Positions 24,047-35,089 of a stretch of DNA of 64,000 nt are shown here, one piece after another. The stretch is from Coenobita brevimanus. Its lineage: Eukaryota > Arthropoda > Malacostraca > Decapoda > Coenobitidae. The position numbers and the translations under genes are program-made. The first letter of the stretch is position 1; each line of letters begins with the position of its first letter. Below the pieces are notes generated by a model. It had not been told where the DNA came from and ran no database searches. It saw only the letters and a list, made by a program, of their open reading frames with translations. The stretch lies in NCBI GenBank assembly GCA_032717465.1, contig CM064732.1:21050942-21114941 (forward strand), read 5' to 3'.

Positions 24047-25252
24047 CATAGCAAGGAAGGGCCTGGCCACAGCCAAAATGATGTAAACTGTGCATGCGCC
24101 AGAGTCTTGTCGCTGATTGGCCCATGTTTTCTCTCAGCTGGCAGATGTAAACAACAGAATTTTAAGGAAATGCAATAGTAGAAACTAACAAAATTTAGCA
24201 CCTTTTGCTTGTCACAGCTTTAGATGGGTAGGCTATTATAATATTATTGTACTGTCTAACACTAAAACACAGCTTTGGAAGCTTGGAAGTATATTTCCAT
24301 TAGTAATCGACGATTTATGAATGAATTTTATAATCATGTTGCAAATGATAGGTTTGGATTTGAGTGGTCAGATTGGCTTAGAATATATATTTTTTCTTGG
24401 CAACAACAATTCTTAGGCTAAATATCTTATGCATGTTTCTCTTAGCCTAGCATATTCTACAGGAGCTAGGGCTTGTTTTTGTTATTCTGGTTTTAGTGTC
24501 TAATCTGAGGAATATGAGGTTTTACCCTATAGGCTTATATTGTTATATGTTTTTGTGTCATTCTATGATATTTTCTTGTGTATCTGGATGTTTCTTACAA
24601 TAGATTACATAGGTTAGGTTAGTATGAGTAATATTTTTATCATTTCTGACAGAAATGAATGTCAGCTTTGAACTAATCACAGTATGAAACATTAAAAAAA
24701 GTTAAAGTAAAGCTTCAAAGTGAGTTGGGTGTAGTTTTGGATATTTACCCTTTTAGTATTCGATGATTTATGAACGAATTTGATAATCGTGTTGCAAACG
24801 ACAGGTTTGGACTTGAGTTTCTCTTAGCCTATTCTACAGGAGCTGGGACTTGTTTTTGTTATTCTGGTTTTAGTGTCTAATCTGCGGAATATGAGGTTTT
24901 ACCCTATATACTGATATATTCACACCTACAATAAAGTCTTGCCTTTGCGGCAGACTAAGTGGACAGGCCTTGATGCAGGGGTAAAGGCATAAGAAATGGG
25001 CATCATTTAGAAATTTCGTTATTAGTGGAAATATGAACATTTTTGTTTGTTTTGTAATATGATATTAACTTGTGTATTCAGCCCTCCGGCTGCCTCCCCC
25101 TGAAGAGGGGAGGGCTTTGAAGGGAAGGACCTGGCCGCAGGCAAAACATGCGCCAGCTAAGAGAAAACACGGCCCAATCAGCGACGAGACTCTCTGGCGC
25201 AGGCGCAGTTTAGATGATTTTTGCCTGCAGCCAGTCCCTTCCCATAGCAAGG
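24047..25252. repeat. Inner inverted pair of a small MITE-like sequence
   Basis: 24047-24150 and 25115-25252 are inverted copies, sharing TGCGCCAGAG, GTCGCTGATTGG and GTTTTCTCT.AGCTGGC. The right copy has its own inverted ends (GGACCTGGCCGCAGGCAAAA against GGGACTGGCTGCAGGCAAAA), so it looks like a complete ~135-base MITE. The left copy is partial. Confidence 0.6.
24300..24915. repeat. Internal direct duplication
   Basis: 24300-24545 and 24752-24915 share CGA(C/T)GATTTATGAA(T/C)GAATTT, GACAGGTTTGGA(C)TTGAG and a ~90-base block containing TTGTTTTTGTTATTCTGGTT. The second copy lacks an internal stretch of the first. Confidence 0.8.
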
Positions 25253-25402
25253 TGGTTCCGAGGTCCTGTGAAGGCTCGAATGTTTTTCCCACCACTGCTA
25301 CAGTGTCAGTGTCTACACCATGCCCTTCATTACCTCATCTACTAATATACAATCTTACCCTAGATATACTTAGCTTATCTTCTAAAAATTATGATTTGTG
25401 TA

Positions 25403-25404
<2 letters not shown>

Positions 25405-25450
<46 letters not shown>
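25405..25450. repeat. (CA)n microsatellite
   Basis: 46 bases of CA. Confidence 0.97.
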
Positions 25451-25451
<1 letters not shown>

Positions 25452-25889
25452 CTCACTGGAACCAACACATGCAATTCTTAGGATACTGTACATATGCATT
25501 TTCATTACCTTCATAGGTAACAGTAGCTTTAAAAAATCTACATTCATGCATGTATTCATAGTTAGATTCAGTAAAATTATTTCTTACATTAATAAGTTTG
25601 GTGTTTGATTTTCCTGAACATTTTTATAAATATCATGAGACAGACAGACAGACACCCTCTTCCTGGCCACCATGCACCCTGTCCTCAAGCATGATGTATC
25701 TCTGTCCCCTCAACAGAGAAGCCAGGAAAGTAATGGATTACATCATTGTAGAATGAACTGAATATTTGTTAATGGTGGAAAATAAGATAAAAGCAAACTC
25801 CATGTGAAAATAATACTTGAACTATGCTGCTATGATAAAACCATGTGCAGTGTGAACGAAATTATATTTAATAAAATGACAATTAAAAC

Positions 25890-26223
25890 AAATAAATCAG
25901 TTGCTGACTGTCGTCCGTATGCGTCCAGTTGTAACTTTATTTAGTTTTGTTATCAACATTATTCAGGTTTATCTCTAATAATTTAAAACACACATTTATC
26001 ATTAAAGCTATAATTGCTTTAATCTATATCTGTATAATCCAGTATCCTACAGATAAATGAAGACTTTGGTTGCAATACAAAGTTGATTTGGTGCACAATC
26101 AAACACAAAGGGAATTGCCCAAACACCGCCTGAGAGCATCGTGCAGTGTTACCAATAACACCTGTCCTCAGCTGGGTTCAGGGAGTCTGACGCACTGATT
26201 TCAGTGCGTCAGACTCCCTGAAA
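25890..26223 (-). repeat. Right terminal inverted repeat
   Basis: Counterpart of 23733-24025. It is longer because of the terminal palindrome at 26177-26222. Confidence 0.8.
26177..26222. repeat. Terminal palindrome, 22 bp perfect arms
   Basis: Left arm 26177-26198 (TTCAGGGAGTCTGACGCACT, then GA), a TT spacer, then the exact reverse complement at 26201-26222. It sits at the right end of the long-TIR element only. The left end has a single arm. Confidence 0.95.
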
Positions 26224-26562
26224 CCGACTATAAAAGACCCCAAATCATGTGCAAAACTACTCGCAAACTCTTGCTGACCTTCGTAGGAGTCGCAAAATCG
26301 AACCACAAAAATGTGGATTGTGTACTTCATTCTTTCTTCTTCTTCAGTCATAACTCCAAAATAAAAAGTCGTCCACGAACGTACGATACACCAAAAGTTT
26401 CTTGTTAAGTGTAGATGTTCGTTTTCATGTTTAGAGAATCCTTCAGGCTACGGTTCCCGAGTTACGACCTGAAAACCGCGTCACTGCCACCGCTAAGTAT
26501 GCAATTTTGCGCAATACTGGTTAGCTACAGCTCGCCTACAGTTAAAGAACGAACCAAAATAC

Positions 26563-27441
26563 TGTTATGAAGGGGAATTTGCCAGTTAGATAGTCTCGTA
26601 CCTTCGAGACGTTTCTGGAACCGTAAGTTTCGGTACGAGTTATCAGAGTTGCCAGTTTGTCTGCTGTTTGTGAGCTTAGTTATTTTATAAGTTATGCATC
26701 AGTTTTTGTGCTCTCGTTCTTTATAATGTTTTATTTAAGTGATTGCTTGTTAAAGTATGTAATTTAAGTTCGTATGGTAAATTATTTAGAGTATTATGTA
26801 ATGTAAGACAACACTGGCATGTTTTGGGCTGTTTCCGAGTTGGCAACTGTTGCCCGTCGAGAGTAAACACGAAGTTTCGAGAGTAAGGCAAGCTTATATA
26901 AGATGGGGGTAGAGATTATTACAAGTTTAGTCGGGTTTCAGGTCAGATTGTGTGAAGTGCAGTCGATTTCTGGTGCAGTGTCAGTGAAGACAGAATACTT
27001 TCAGTACTTGTAAAAACAGTGGCAAACAGTGACGAATTATTGAAGTTTGTATATCATTGGAACTTGAGTGAAGTATCAAGCATTATGTGGAATTACTGTC
27101 AGTGAACATTATTTTCGGTACTTGTGTAATAAGTACTGGGAAGCATTAAGTGTACTAAGAGTGAAGTGTTGTTAAGCATTAAGTGTACTTGCAATCAGTA
27201 AAGTGTGTATAGCTCCAGTGCCTGTGAGAACAGTGAAGAGAAGTTGGAAATCATTAAGTGGAATTACTTGGAAAATAAAGACAGTGAACTTTAAGGAGTC
27301 AGTTTTTATTTTCGCCTCAGCTGATCTTGTGTTCTGTACACGTAAGGCTGACCATAGGAAGAACAACTCACTGGGCAACGTCCTTCCTATACAGTACTAC
27401 TGTTGTTGGAGCCTGTGGCAGTGTGGGATGAGGATGTAACA
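26563..27441 (+). repeat. 5' LTR of gypsy element
   Basis: 879 bases, TGTTATGAAGG... to ...GGATGTAACA, similar throughout to 30190-31074. Contains a TATA box at 26895-26902. Confidence 0.92.
26895..26902 (+). promoter_or_regulatory. TATA box in 5' LTR
   Basis: TATATAAG, followed by a G-rich stretch. The corresponding place in the 3' LTR (about 30523) reads ACATATGA, so the box is lost there. Confidence 0.6.
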
Positions 27442-27442
27442 T

Positions 27443-27460
27443 TGGTGTCAGGAGTGGGAT
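27443..27460 (+). other. Primer-binding site
   Basis: TGGTGTCAGGAGTGGGAT starts one base after the 5' LTR. It begins with TGG, complementary to a tRNA CCA end, and fits a tRNA-Leu-type primer as used by many gypsy elements. The tRNA identity is from general knowledge, not checked. Confidence 0.85.
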
Positions 27461-27478
27461 TATTATTTCAGGGCTGCA

Positions 27479-28936
27479 GTGACTCTAACCTTCGACATGG
27501 AAGCAGAAGGTATGAAGACAAGATCTCGAGCTGGGCAGGATGAGGAAATTTCCCTGGCGACAAGTGTACAGCTATTACAAGCACAAAGTGCCCAATCACA
27601 GGCCCAAAGTGAAAAACAGGAAGAATTCAGGAACGAAATAAAAAAACTAATACAGGCACATACTAAAGAACTCAAAGAACAATTTCAGGTACAAATTGTA
27701 CAACTGAAGCCACAGAGTGAACAACTAGAGGCACAACGTGAAGAACAAAAAGAGCGATATGGGCAACTTCAAGAGGCATCAGAGGAGCAACAAAAGGAAT
27801 TACAACCGAGGGTGCAAGGACAGCTAGATGCATTCATGGAGGAAATGAAGGAAGAACAGGAACAATTGAAGATGGAGGTATACACTGAGCTACAGCAGCA
27901 GAAGTATGAGGTAAGCAATAATGTGACCGAGTGCAAACAACATGTAGATGACCAGTTGAAGACAATTAGTGAGGAAATAGTAACGGAGTGCAAACAGCAT
28001 GTGGACAACCAGCTTAAGACTGGTGAGGGAATTGTGCTAGAGTGCAGACAGCATGTAGCTAACCAGTTGAAGCATGTAGTTGACCATGTGAAGATAATTA
28101 ATGAGAAAATGGAAGCTGTAGAGAAATATTGCACTGCTGAGTCTCAGGTTAGTGTACAGAGAGCATATGAAAGTAGTAGACAGTGTATGGTGAATCTTGG
28201 TGGATCCCAGGCATCTGGAAATGGCATTACAGGGTTGAATAATCAGAATGCAGAAGTTTTAAGTCCTGGCCTTAATGATGATGTCCCAGTTTTTAGGCCC
28301 CACACCAGTGAAGTGCATGGCTGTAATGGGGATCCAATTAAGAAGAAACCTCAGGAATTTGATGGTAGAGTATCTTGGGAAGCTTACTGTGCACAGTTTA
28401 AGTTACCTGCGGATAAGAATGGTTGGGATGATAAGAGGAAGGCTGCAGAATACCCACCACTGAAGAAATGCAAGAGAACCTTGATGAATGGCGTGCGAGA
28501 AAACAGAAGGACAGACGATATGCAGCGTAGTAGGAATGGGAATCGTAGGAAGAAATGCTGCTGCACTGTAGTGATGGGGCCGGCGCCAGACATAGAAGAC
28601 CTGGAGAGGATGCAGATGGAGGATGCAGATTTGCAACCGGTGCTGGAGTGGCTGCAGCAGAGCGCAGTGCAACCATCATGGGGAAGAGTTTCCAGGTTGG
28701 GCCCTGTGACCAGGAGCTGCTGGAGTCAGTGGGACCTTCTTCGTTGCAACGGACTACTGGAGCGTCAGTGGGAGACGCCCAGTGGCCTCAGCAAGTGTTG
28801 GCAACTGGTGATTCTGAAGAAGATGAGGTCTGAGATATTGGATAGGTCCCATAACCAGATCACTAGTGGGCACCTGGGAGTGAAGACAATTCTAAGCCAG
28901 CTGCGACACAAGTTCTACTGGATTGGGATACGTTAG
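27479..28936 (+). CDS. Gag-integrase(N) fusion ORF
   Basis: 485 codons, no internal stop. Residues ~20-215 are glutamine- and glutamate-rich coiled coil with a repeated ECKQHV(D)(D/N)QLKT motif (about three copies, residues 155-200). A gag-like segment begins near residue 290 (KKPQEFDGRVSWEAYCAQFK). Near residue 365-372 it passes directly to the pol tail: ADLQPVLEWLQ, then the integrase zinc-binding start with SHNQITSGHLGVK (the two His) and HKFYWIGIR. The stop at 28934-28936 falls just before the Cys pair, which continues in another frame as EEWCDVCCAKK. Normal gypsy pol has protease, RT and RNase H, roughly 700 codons, between these parts. They are absent here. The first Met (27479) is taken as start, 37 bases after the LTR; the second in-frame Met (27497) is equally possible. 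Confidence 0.8.
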   Translation: MTLTFDMEAEGMKTRSRAGQDEEISLATSVQLLQAQSAQSQAQSEKQEEFRNEIKKLIQAHTKELKEQFQVQIVQLKPQSEQLEAQREEQKERYGQLQEASEEQQKELQPRVQGQLDAFMEEMKEEQEQLKMEVYTELQQQKYEVSNNVTECKQHVDDQLKTISEEIVTECKQHVDNQLKTGEGIVLECRQHVANQLKHVVDHVKIINEKMEAVEKYCTAESQVSVQRAYESSRQCMVNLGGSQASGNGITGLNNQNAEVLSPGLNDDVPVFRPHTSEVHGCNGDPIKKKPQEFDGRVSWEAYCAQFKLPADKNGWDDKRKAAEYPPLKKCKRTLMNGVRENRRTDDMQRSRNGNRRKKCCCTVVMGPAPDIEDLERMQMEDADLQPVLEWLQQSAVQPSWGRVSRLGPVTRSCWSQWDLLRCNGLLERQWETPSGLSKCWQLVILKKMRSEILDRSHNQITSGHLGVKTILSQLRHKFYWIGIR

Positions 28937-30079
28937 AATGTTGAAGAGTGGTGTGATGTGTGCTGTGCCAAGAAGTGACCCAAGAAACGTGGTTGCGCCC
29001 CTCTCCAGCTGTACCAAGTGGGTGCACCGATGGAAAGAGTCACGGTGGACAATGCTGGACCTCTGCCACTCACTGAAAGAGGAAACCGGTATATATGTGT
29101 TGCCATGGACTACTTCACAAAGTGGCCAGAAGCCTATGCTATCCCTGATCAAGAGGCTGCGACTGTTGCTCAAGTGTTGGTTGATCAGTTTTTCTGTTAT
29201 TTTAGGATGCCACATGAGCTACATTCAGACCGAGGTAGAAACTTCGAGTCTGCTGTATTCCATGAGTGTTGCAAGTTACTAGGGATCAAGAAGACCAGGA
29301 CGACCACCCTAAGGCCTCAGTCAGATGGGATGATGGAGAAATTCAACTGGACCCTTGGACAAGAACTGGCCAAGTACTGCATTGATGGAAAAACAGACTG
29401 GGACCAGAAATTACCTGCTTTGCTGATGGCATATCGGTCTGCATCCCATGAGTCTACCGGCTACACCCCTGTGAAACTGATGCTGGGCCACGAGTTATGC
29501 TTACCAGTTGACTTGTTGATGGGAAGACCACCTGGGGAAGAGCTGCCTACAGACACCAATGGCTATGCGAAGCACCTTCAGGAAAGACTGGCTTAGGTAC
29601 ATCATCAAGTGCGAGGAGCCCTCAAATTTTCAGAAGTGATGAAGTGCAAGTATGATGCCGAGGCAAGTGAGGTGAGCTTGAAGGATGGTGACCAAGTTTG
29701 GTTATACAATCCACAGTGAAAGAAGGGACAATCACCAAAGCTGCAAAGCCCTTGGGACGGGCCTTACATTGTGGTGGACCGCCTATCAGACGTAACGTAT
29801 CGGATTCGGGGAGGCAGGAAGTCTCGCCCAAAGATGGTACACGTGAACCGTCTGTGGCAGTACCATGGGCCAGGACAGTACAGCTGGGACATCTTCAAGG
29901 AATCGTGCTCACCCACAGCCGAGGATGTTGAGGAGGACCAAAGAGCTGAAGTTCACGAGGATGGTGACAGATCCTCAAGGGAAAAAGTGAATCAGGAAGA
30001 GGACCAAGACCTTCCCGAAGGAGTGGACTTGTGTGGAGGAGCAAGGACATCATTGGAAGCGGCACAGAAGAAGACCTGA
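28937..30079 (+). pseudogene. Integrase core and GPY/F C-terminal part
   Basis: The core is readable at 29018-29596: VDNAGPLPLTERGNRYICVA with the first Asp, MDYFTKWPEAYA, HSDRGRNFES with the second Asp, and QSDGMMEKFNWTLGQE with the Glu. The catalytic triad is therefore present. After a stop at 29594-29596 it continues VHHQVRGALKFSEVMK, with another stop near 29718, then SPWDGPYIVVDRLSDVTYRI and the VHVNRLWQYHGP ending typical of gypsy integrase C-termini. The last ~60 residues are acidic and end at 30079. Confidence 0.85.
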
Positions 30080-30173
30080 TAATTTGAAGGATTTTTTTTG
30101 TCTATAGTTAAATGTTTCATTAGGATTAAGATTTATATTTGTATATATTGTGCAGTTTTGTCGGGAAAACAAA

Positions 30174-30189
30174 GAACTAGGGATGGGGT
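30174..30189 (+). other. Polypurine tract
   Basis: GAACTAGGGATGGGGT directly before the 3' LTR; the likely plus-strand priming site. Confidence 0.75.
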
Positions 30190-31074
30190 AGTTATGAAGG
30201 GGGATTTGCCAGTTAGGTAGTCTCGTACCTTCGAGACGTTTCTGGTACCGTAAGTTCCGGTACGAGTCATCAGAGTTACCAGTTTGTCTGCTATTTGTGA
30301 GCTTAGTTATTTTGTAAGTTATGCATCAGTTTTTGTGTTCTTTATCTTTATAATGTTTTATTGAAGTGACTGCTTGTTAAATTATGTAATTTAAGGTCGT
30401 ATGGTAAATGATTTAGAGTGTTATATAATGTAAGTCAATACTGGCATGTTTGGGGCTGTTTCTGAGTTGGCAACTGTTGCCCGTCGAGAGTAAACACGAA
30501 GTTTCGAGAGTAATGCAAGCTTACATATGATAGGGTAGAGATTATTACAAGTTTAGTCGGATTTCAGGTCAGTTTTCTGTGAAGCGCAGTTGGTTTTGGT
30601 GAAGTGTCAGTGATGATTGTATACTTTCGGTACTTGTAAAATCAGTGGCAAACAGTGACGAATTATTGAAGTTTGAATATCATTGGAACTTGAGAATACA
30701 GTGAAGGGTCAAGCATTAAGGTTAATTACTGTCAGTGAAGATTATTTTCAGTACTTGTGTAATAAGTATTGGCAAGCATTAAGTGTACTAAGAGTGAAGT
30801 GTTGTTAAGCATTAAGTGTACTTGCAATTAGTAAAGTGTGTATAGCTCCAGTGCTTGTGAGAACAGTGAAGAGATGTTGGAAATCATTAAGTAGAATTAC
30901 TTGGAAAATAAAGACAGTGAACTTTAAGGAACCAGTGTTAATTTTCGCCTCAGCTGATCTTGTGTACTGTACACCTAAGGCTGACCATTGGAAGAACAAC
31001 TCACTGGGCAACGTCCTTCCTGTACTGTACTACTGCTGTTGGAGCCTGTGGCAGTGTGGGACGAGGATGTAAGA
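30190..31074 (+). repeat. 3' LTR of gypsy element
   Basis: Aligns with 26563-27441. The first base is A where the 5' LTR has T, and the end reads TAAGA against TAACA. Downstream it reads ATAC, matching the left flank. Confidence 0.92.
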
Positions 31075-31510
31075 ATACTTATTTTCATTGGCAGGAACCC
31101 TCGCTTTAGTCTTTCAGTATGCTATGCATGTAATCATCCAAACCTTACACTTACCGTACTTTATGCATAATTATACTTCCACAAAAAGATCGCAAACGAG
31201 AAATTGAAGATTTTACTCTAAAATGAGTGTCAAGAAGTAGGAATGGCAAAAGTGCACAGATAAAAGATAAAACAAGAACAGAAACAAGATAGCATTCAGG
31301 ATGGAAGGGGATTTGGAGACCTATACCCATTACTACATTCCACCAGCTACAAGTCTGTGGCTAAAGTGTGGAATGTGATGATAAGTAAAGGTCTCCAAAT
31401 CTCCTCCCATCACGAATGCTCTCTTGTTTCTGCACTCTTTTCATCTCTTATCTGTGCGCTTTTGCCATTCCCACTTCTTAGCAATCAGTTTAGAAGAAAA
31501 TATTATTTTT

Positions 31511-31513
31511 CTC

Positions 31514-31545
<32 letters not shown>

Positions 31546-31690
31546 ATTACATACACACATACACACACACACACACATAAATATATATATATATATAGAT
31601 AGATAGATAGATAGGTAGATATAGATATATACACTTATATATATTTATATACTATTATATACAGATAGATGGATAGATAGATAGACGGAG
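31511..31690. repeat. Compound microsatellite (CT)(CA)(TA)(GATA)
   Basis: CT with GC interruption 31511-31545, CA to about 31577, TA to 31596, then imperfect GATA to 31690. Confidence 0.95.
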
Positions 31691-32232
<542 letters not shown>

Positions 32233-32584
32233 CCAGATGAGGTTATGCAGCGTGATAAAAATAAGTGGGAGAGGGATTAGATACAATTTCCATTCGCACC
32301 TTCATCACAAGGCTCCCACTCATGCAGAGAAAAACCGTCATGGAGGTAACAAGAATTAACCAGTATAATATCGGTATTTCAACGCATATGAAGCCCAAAC
32401 GAATAGGTACCACGTTTATCATCCTGAACTCACAGGTAGGTGAATAACCTTCTTAAACATACATGCCAGGTGGCCGAGGTCATTCAGTCAATTTATTAAT
32501 GAAATATGACAGACATGCAGATAGACAAATAAGCCTCATGCTTTTGTGTAAGCGGCAAGGTAAACCAGAGATTCTGTTTTGTTA

Positions 32585-33795
32585 CTGTGTTGCCTGCTTC
32601 ACCGCTCCCCATCCCCTTCAGCAACCCTCTAATCTCCTCCCACTTCCCTCTCTTTAGTTCCTCTATATCCTCTCGCCCATGCACTTTTCCTTTGTACCTC
32701 CTCCCACTCATTCCACTCCCACATCCCGCTTTTCTAGACCCTTCCTCATCTCTCTCCTTTACTTTTCTCACATTCATATTTCCTTTCTAGTAATTCCTCT
32801 ACTTCACACCCACTCCCTCTATCCACTCTATCGGCTCTATCCCACTCCCTCTTCACCTACAACTCTCCACTTCCCCCTCACTTCTATAGACCTTCCCCCA
32901 TCCATTCCTTTCACTCATTTTCTCATCCCCCTTCATCACTCGCCTTCCCATTGTACCTCCACCCGCTACTGTTTCCCCCTTTAGTTCTTCTCTTACACGC
33001 ATTTTTCTCTTCCTCATTCTCTTGCGCTCCCCCTTCCCTTAACTCTTTCCCCTCTCCTACTCCTCTCCAGTACCTCCTTTCCAATCCAACAATCCCCTCC
33101 CTTATTCTCCTCCCTTCCTTATTCCCCTTGCCCCCTTTCCCATCCCCTTTATACCATTTATGTCGTTCTCCCCTCTTACCACCATTTATTCTCCTCGCCA
33201 CCTTCCCGTACCATTTTTTTTTAACCCCTCCTGTCCTCTTATAACTCCCCCCTCTCCACTGTTGCCCATACCTTCCCTTTCCATTGTGGCCCATATCTTC
33301 CTCTTCCATTTTGGCCCATACCCTCCCCCTCCTCCCCCTTTTTCATCAATTTCCACCCACATAAGACCTCCCCCTCTTTCCGTCCCCTTTTATTTACATT
33401 ATTTCACTCGTCTTCCTTTTCCGTTCCTTCCCTCTTCTTCCCTTCTGTCTCTCGTTGATATTCATATCTCCTTTCGCTCCCTTTCTCCTATTTATGATGC
33501 CACTTCCCCCCATTTTTCCTCTCCCCTCATTCATTCTTCCCCGACTCCCATATTTCCTACCTATCCCTTCGTCCTCTTCCACTCTCTTCCTTCTGCCCCT
33601 CGTCAGTTTAGGGTCAACCATTCCTCACCTTCTCCCCTCTTCTTCTCCCTCCTCCCATTTAAATTACGTCTACCCATTTACTTTCCCCTCCATTCATTCT
33701 TCATCCTATCTCTCGTTCTCCCTTCACCCCCGTCCTCACATTTACGCCATACCCCCCCTGTCTTCTCACTCTCCCCCTACTTCCCCTTGCCGGAC
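32585..33795. repeat. 1.2 kb pyrimidine-rich strand
   Basis: The plus strand is overwhelmingly C and T, with repeats such as CCCTCCTCC, TTCCCTTTCC and CCCATACC(T/C)TCC. No exact period is seen. The three open frames here (Ser/Pro/Leu-rich on plus, Gly/Arg/Lys-rich on minus) follow from composition and are not genes. Near-repeats GGCCCATA(C/T) at 33288 and 33312 suggest slippage of short units. Confidence 0.8.
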
Positions 33796-34826
33796 ACAAG
33801 TGGTTTATTATTCAGGAGTTAAAGCAGAAGAACCCTAACAAAGCAGTACGGGCAGACACGCTAATTTACGGCCTTACTGTTTTTCCCTTGGTTTGCTTTT
33901 CTTACATAGTTTGCCTTGTTTGCAGCGGATTATTATTTTTCTTTTACTCTCTTTTGCTTTTCCTTTTTCACTTGCGTTAGATATGGCTATACAATCCCTG
34001 TCAGTCCGGTGATTATATTATTCGATTAAGTTATGATTTTTTTTTTCGAACAGGGAAAGTGAGATATAGCTTACATCTCCCATTTGATCCTCTATAAGCT
34101 GACTAAAATCGCATAGTAGGAGAATGAATTAATACAGTAATACGTCAACCTGTTATAGTGGTTAAAGGTATGTATTGTTTGTTTAGCTTGCAGCAGTGGC
34201 AGACATTGCTGATTTACATATGTGATTTATTTCTCCTATATTATTTTTTTTTTCTAACATTTGCATCAGAGAAAGACTGAATCAATTCACAGCTTTAGCT
34301 TTGCCTTAATTTGTTCATTATCACATTATTTTAGCTTTCACACAATCTGTTCTCTTTATATTTGTTTGTAGTTGTGGCTGCGAATGACAATTTACACTTT
34401 TAATAAATACATTGATATATTCCACTATTTTAAATTGTTTGACGCAGAGCTACTTTAAATTATTTGGTTTCCCCTCTGATTTATTTTTATGTATGATAAG
34501 TTATGTTGTTTGTACAAGTAATTTTTTTATTATGTTTTAGTCATTTCTTTCAGGCTTGACACTTCTTGTAATTTGTTCTTTATGTGATATGTGTGCCAGC
34601 GAGGCTTACAATACAAATGGCGTTATTAAATAAGTGCTTTCTTGTTATACTGTTTGTTTGAAATGAAGGCAAACCAGGCTAATCAACAGCCCTAATTTTT
34701 CAACGATTATCTCTTTTTAATAGCAATCTCATCGGTCCTTCTGTCTTCTTGCTTATGCAGCTCTCTTAATCTCCCTCATTCTGTATCACCAGCACTCACA
34801 CGCTTTCATACTCATTCTACTTCCAT
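33796..34826. other. No gene seen
   Basis: AT-rich with T-runs. Composition changes sharply from the pyrimidine tract at about 33795. No element identified. Confidence 0.45.
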
Positions 34827-34852
34827 TCTCTCTCTCTCTCTCTCTACATCTA

Positions 34853-34934
<82 letters not shown>
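34827..34934. repeat. (CT)n and (TA)n microsatellites
   Basis: CT 34827-34845, TA 34856-34934. Confidence 0.97.
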
Positions 34935-34938
<4 letters not shown>

Positions 34939-35089
34939 ATATATATTTCATATGATTTTCATCTTACGTTTCATTGTCTTATCTGACTACTTTTGGTTCA
35001 CATACCTGTAATCCGTATGGCCCCCCGCCCTTCATCCTCCTTCACCTCTCTCCCAACCCTACATCCCACCACGCCATCCGTTTGCAATA

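Larger units (their letters stand above)
23733..26223. mobile_element. Non-autonomous DNA transposon with long TIRs
   Basis: The sequence inward from 23733 (TTTCAAGGAGTCTGACGCAC) matches the reverse complement inward from 26223 (TTTCAGGGAGTCTGACGCAC). After the end structure, both arms share AGCTGAGGACAGGTG, AACACTG, TTTGTATTGCAACCAAA, GATTATACAGATA and AATTATTAGAGATAAACCTGA. The arms run to about 24025 on the left and from about 25890 on the right, roughly 300 bases each. The interior encodes no transposase. It contains direct duplications and a smaller inverted pair. No matching target duplication is seen. The family is unknown; foldback or MULE-like non-autonomous elements have this plan. 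Confidence 0.75.
26563..31074 (+). mobile_element. Ty3/gypsy LTR retrotransposon, internally deleted
   Basis: Two LTRs (26563-27441 and 30190-31074) flank a 2.75 kb interior, with ATAC duplicated outside both (26559-26562, 31075-31078). The 5' LTR starts TGTTA and ends TAACA. A primer-binding site follows at once and a polypurine tract precedes the 3' LTR. The interior encodes gag, an integrase and the GPY/F-type C-terminal module, in that order. Protease, reverse transcriptase and RNase H are missing: gag runs in frame into the integrase zinc-binding region. It is therefore non-autonomous and would need a helper. Three in-frame stops in the integrase part and LTR differences show it is no longer young. 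Confidence 0.92.

Noticed and set aside
26230..26560. TATAAAAG at 26229 as a host promoter
   Set aside because: No downstream host reading frame. It lies between two transposable elements and could be chance.
27769..28679. Minus-strand frames of 90-121 codons
   Set aside because: Antisense of the gypsy gag-integrase frame, with Cys/Ser bias from the complementary Gln/Glu codons.
32679..33838. Ser/Pro/Leu-rich plus-strand frames up to 220 codons and Gly/Arg/Lys-rich minus-strand frames
   Set aside because: A pyrimidine-rich strand lacks stop codons (TAA, TAG and TGA all need purines), so long frames are expected. No domain is visible.
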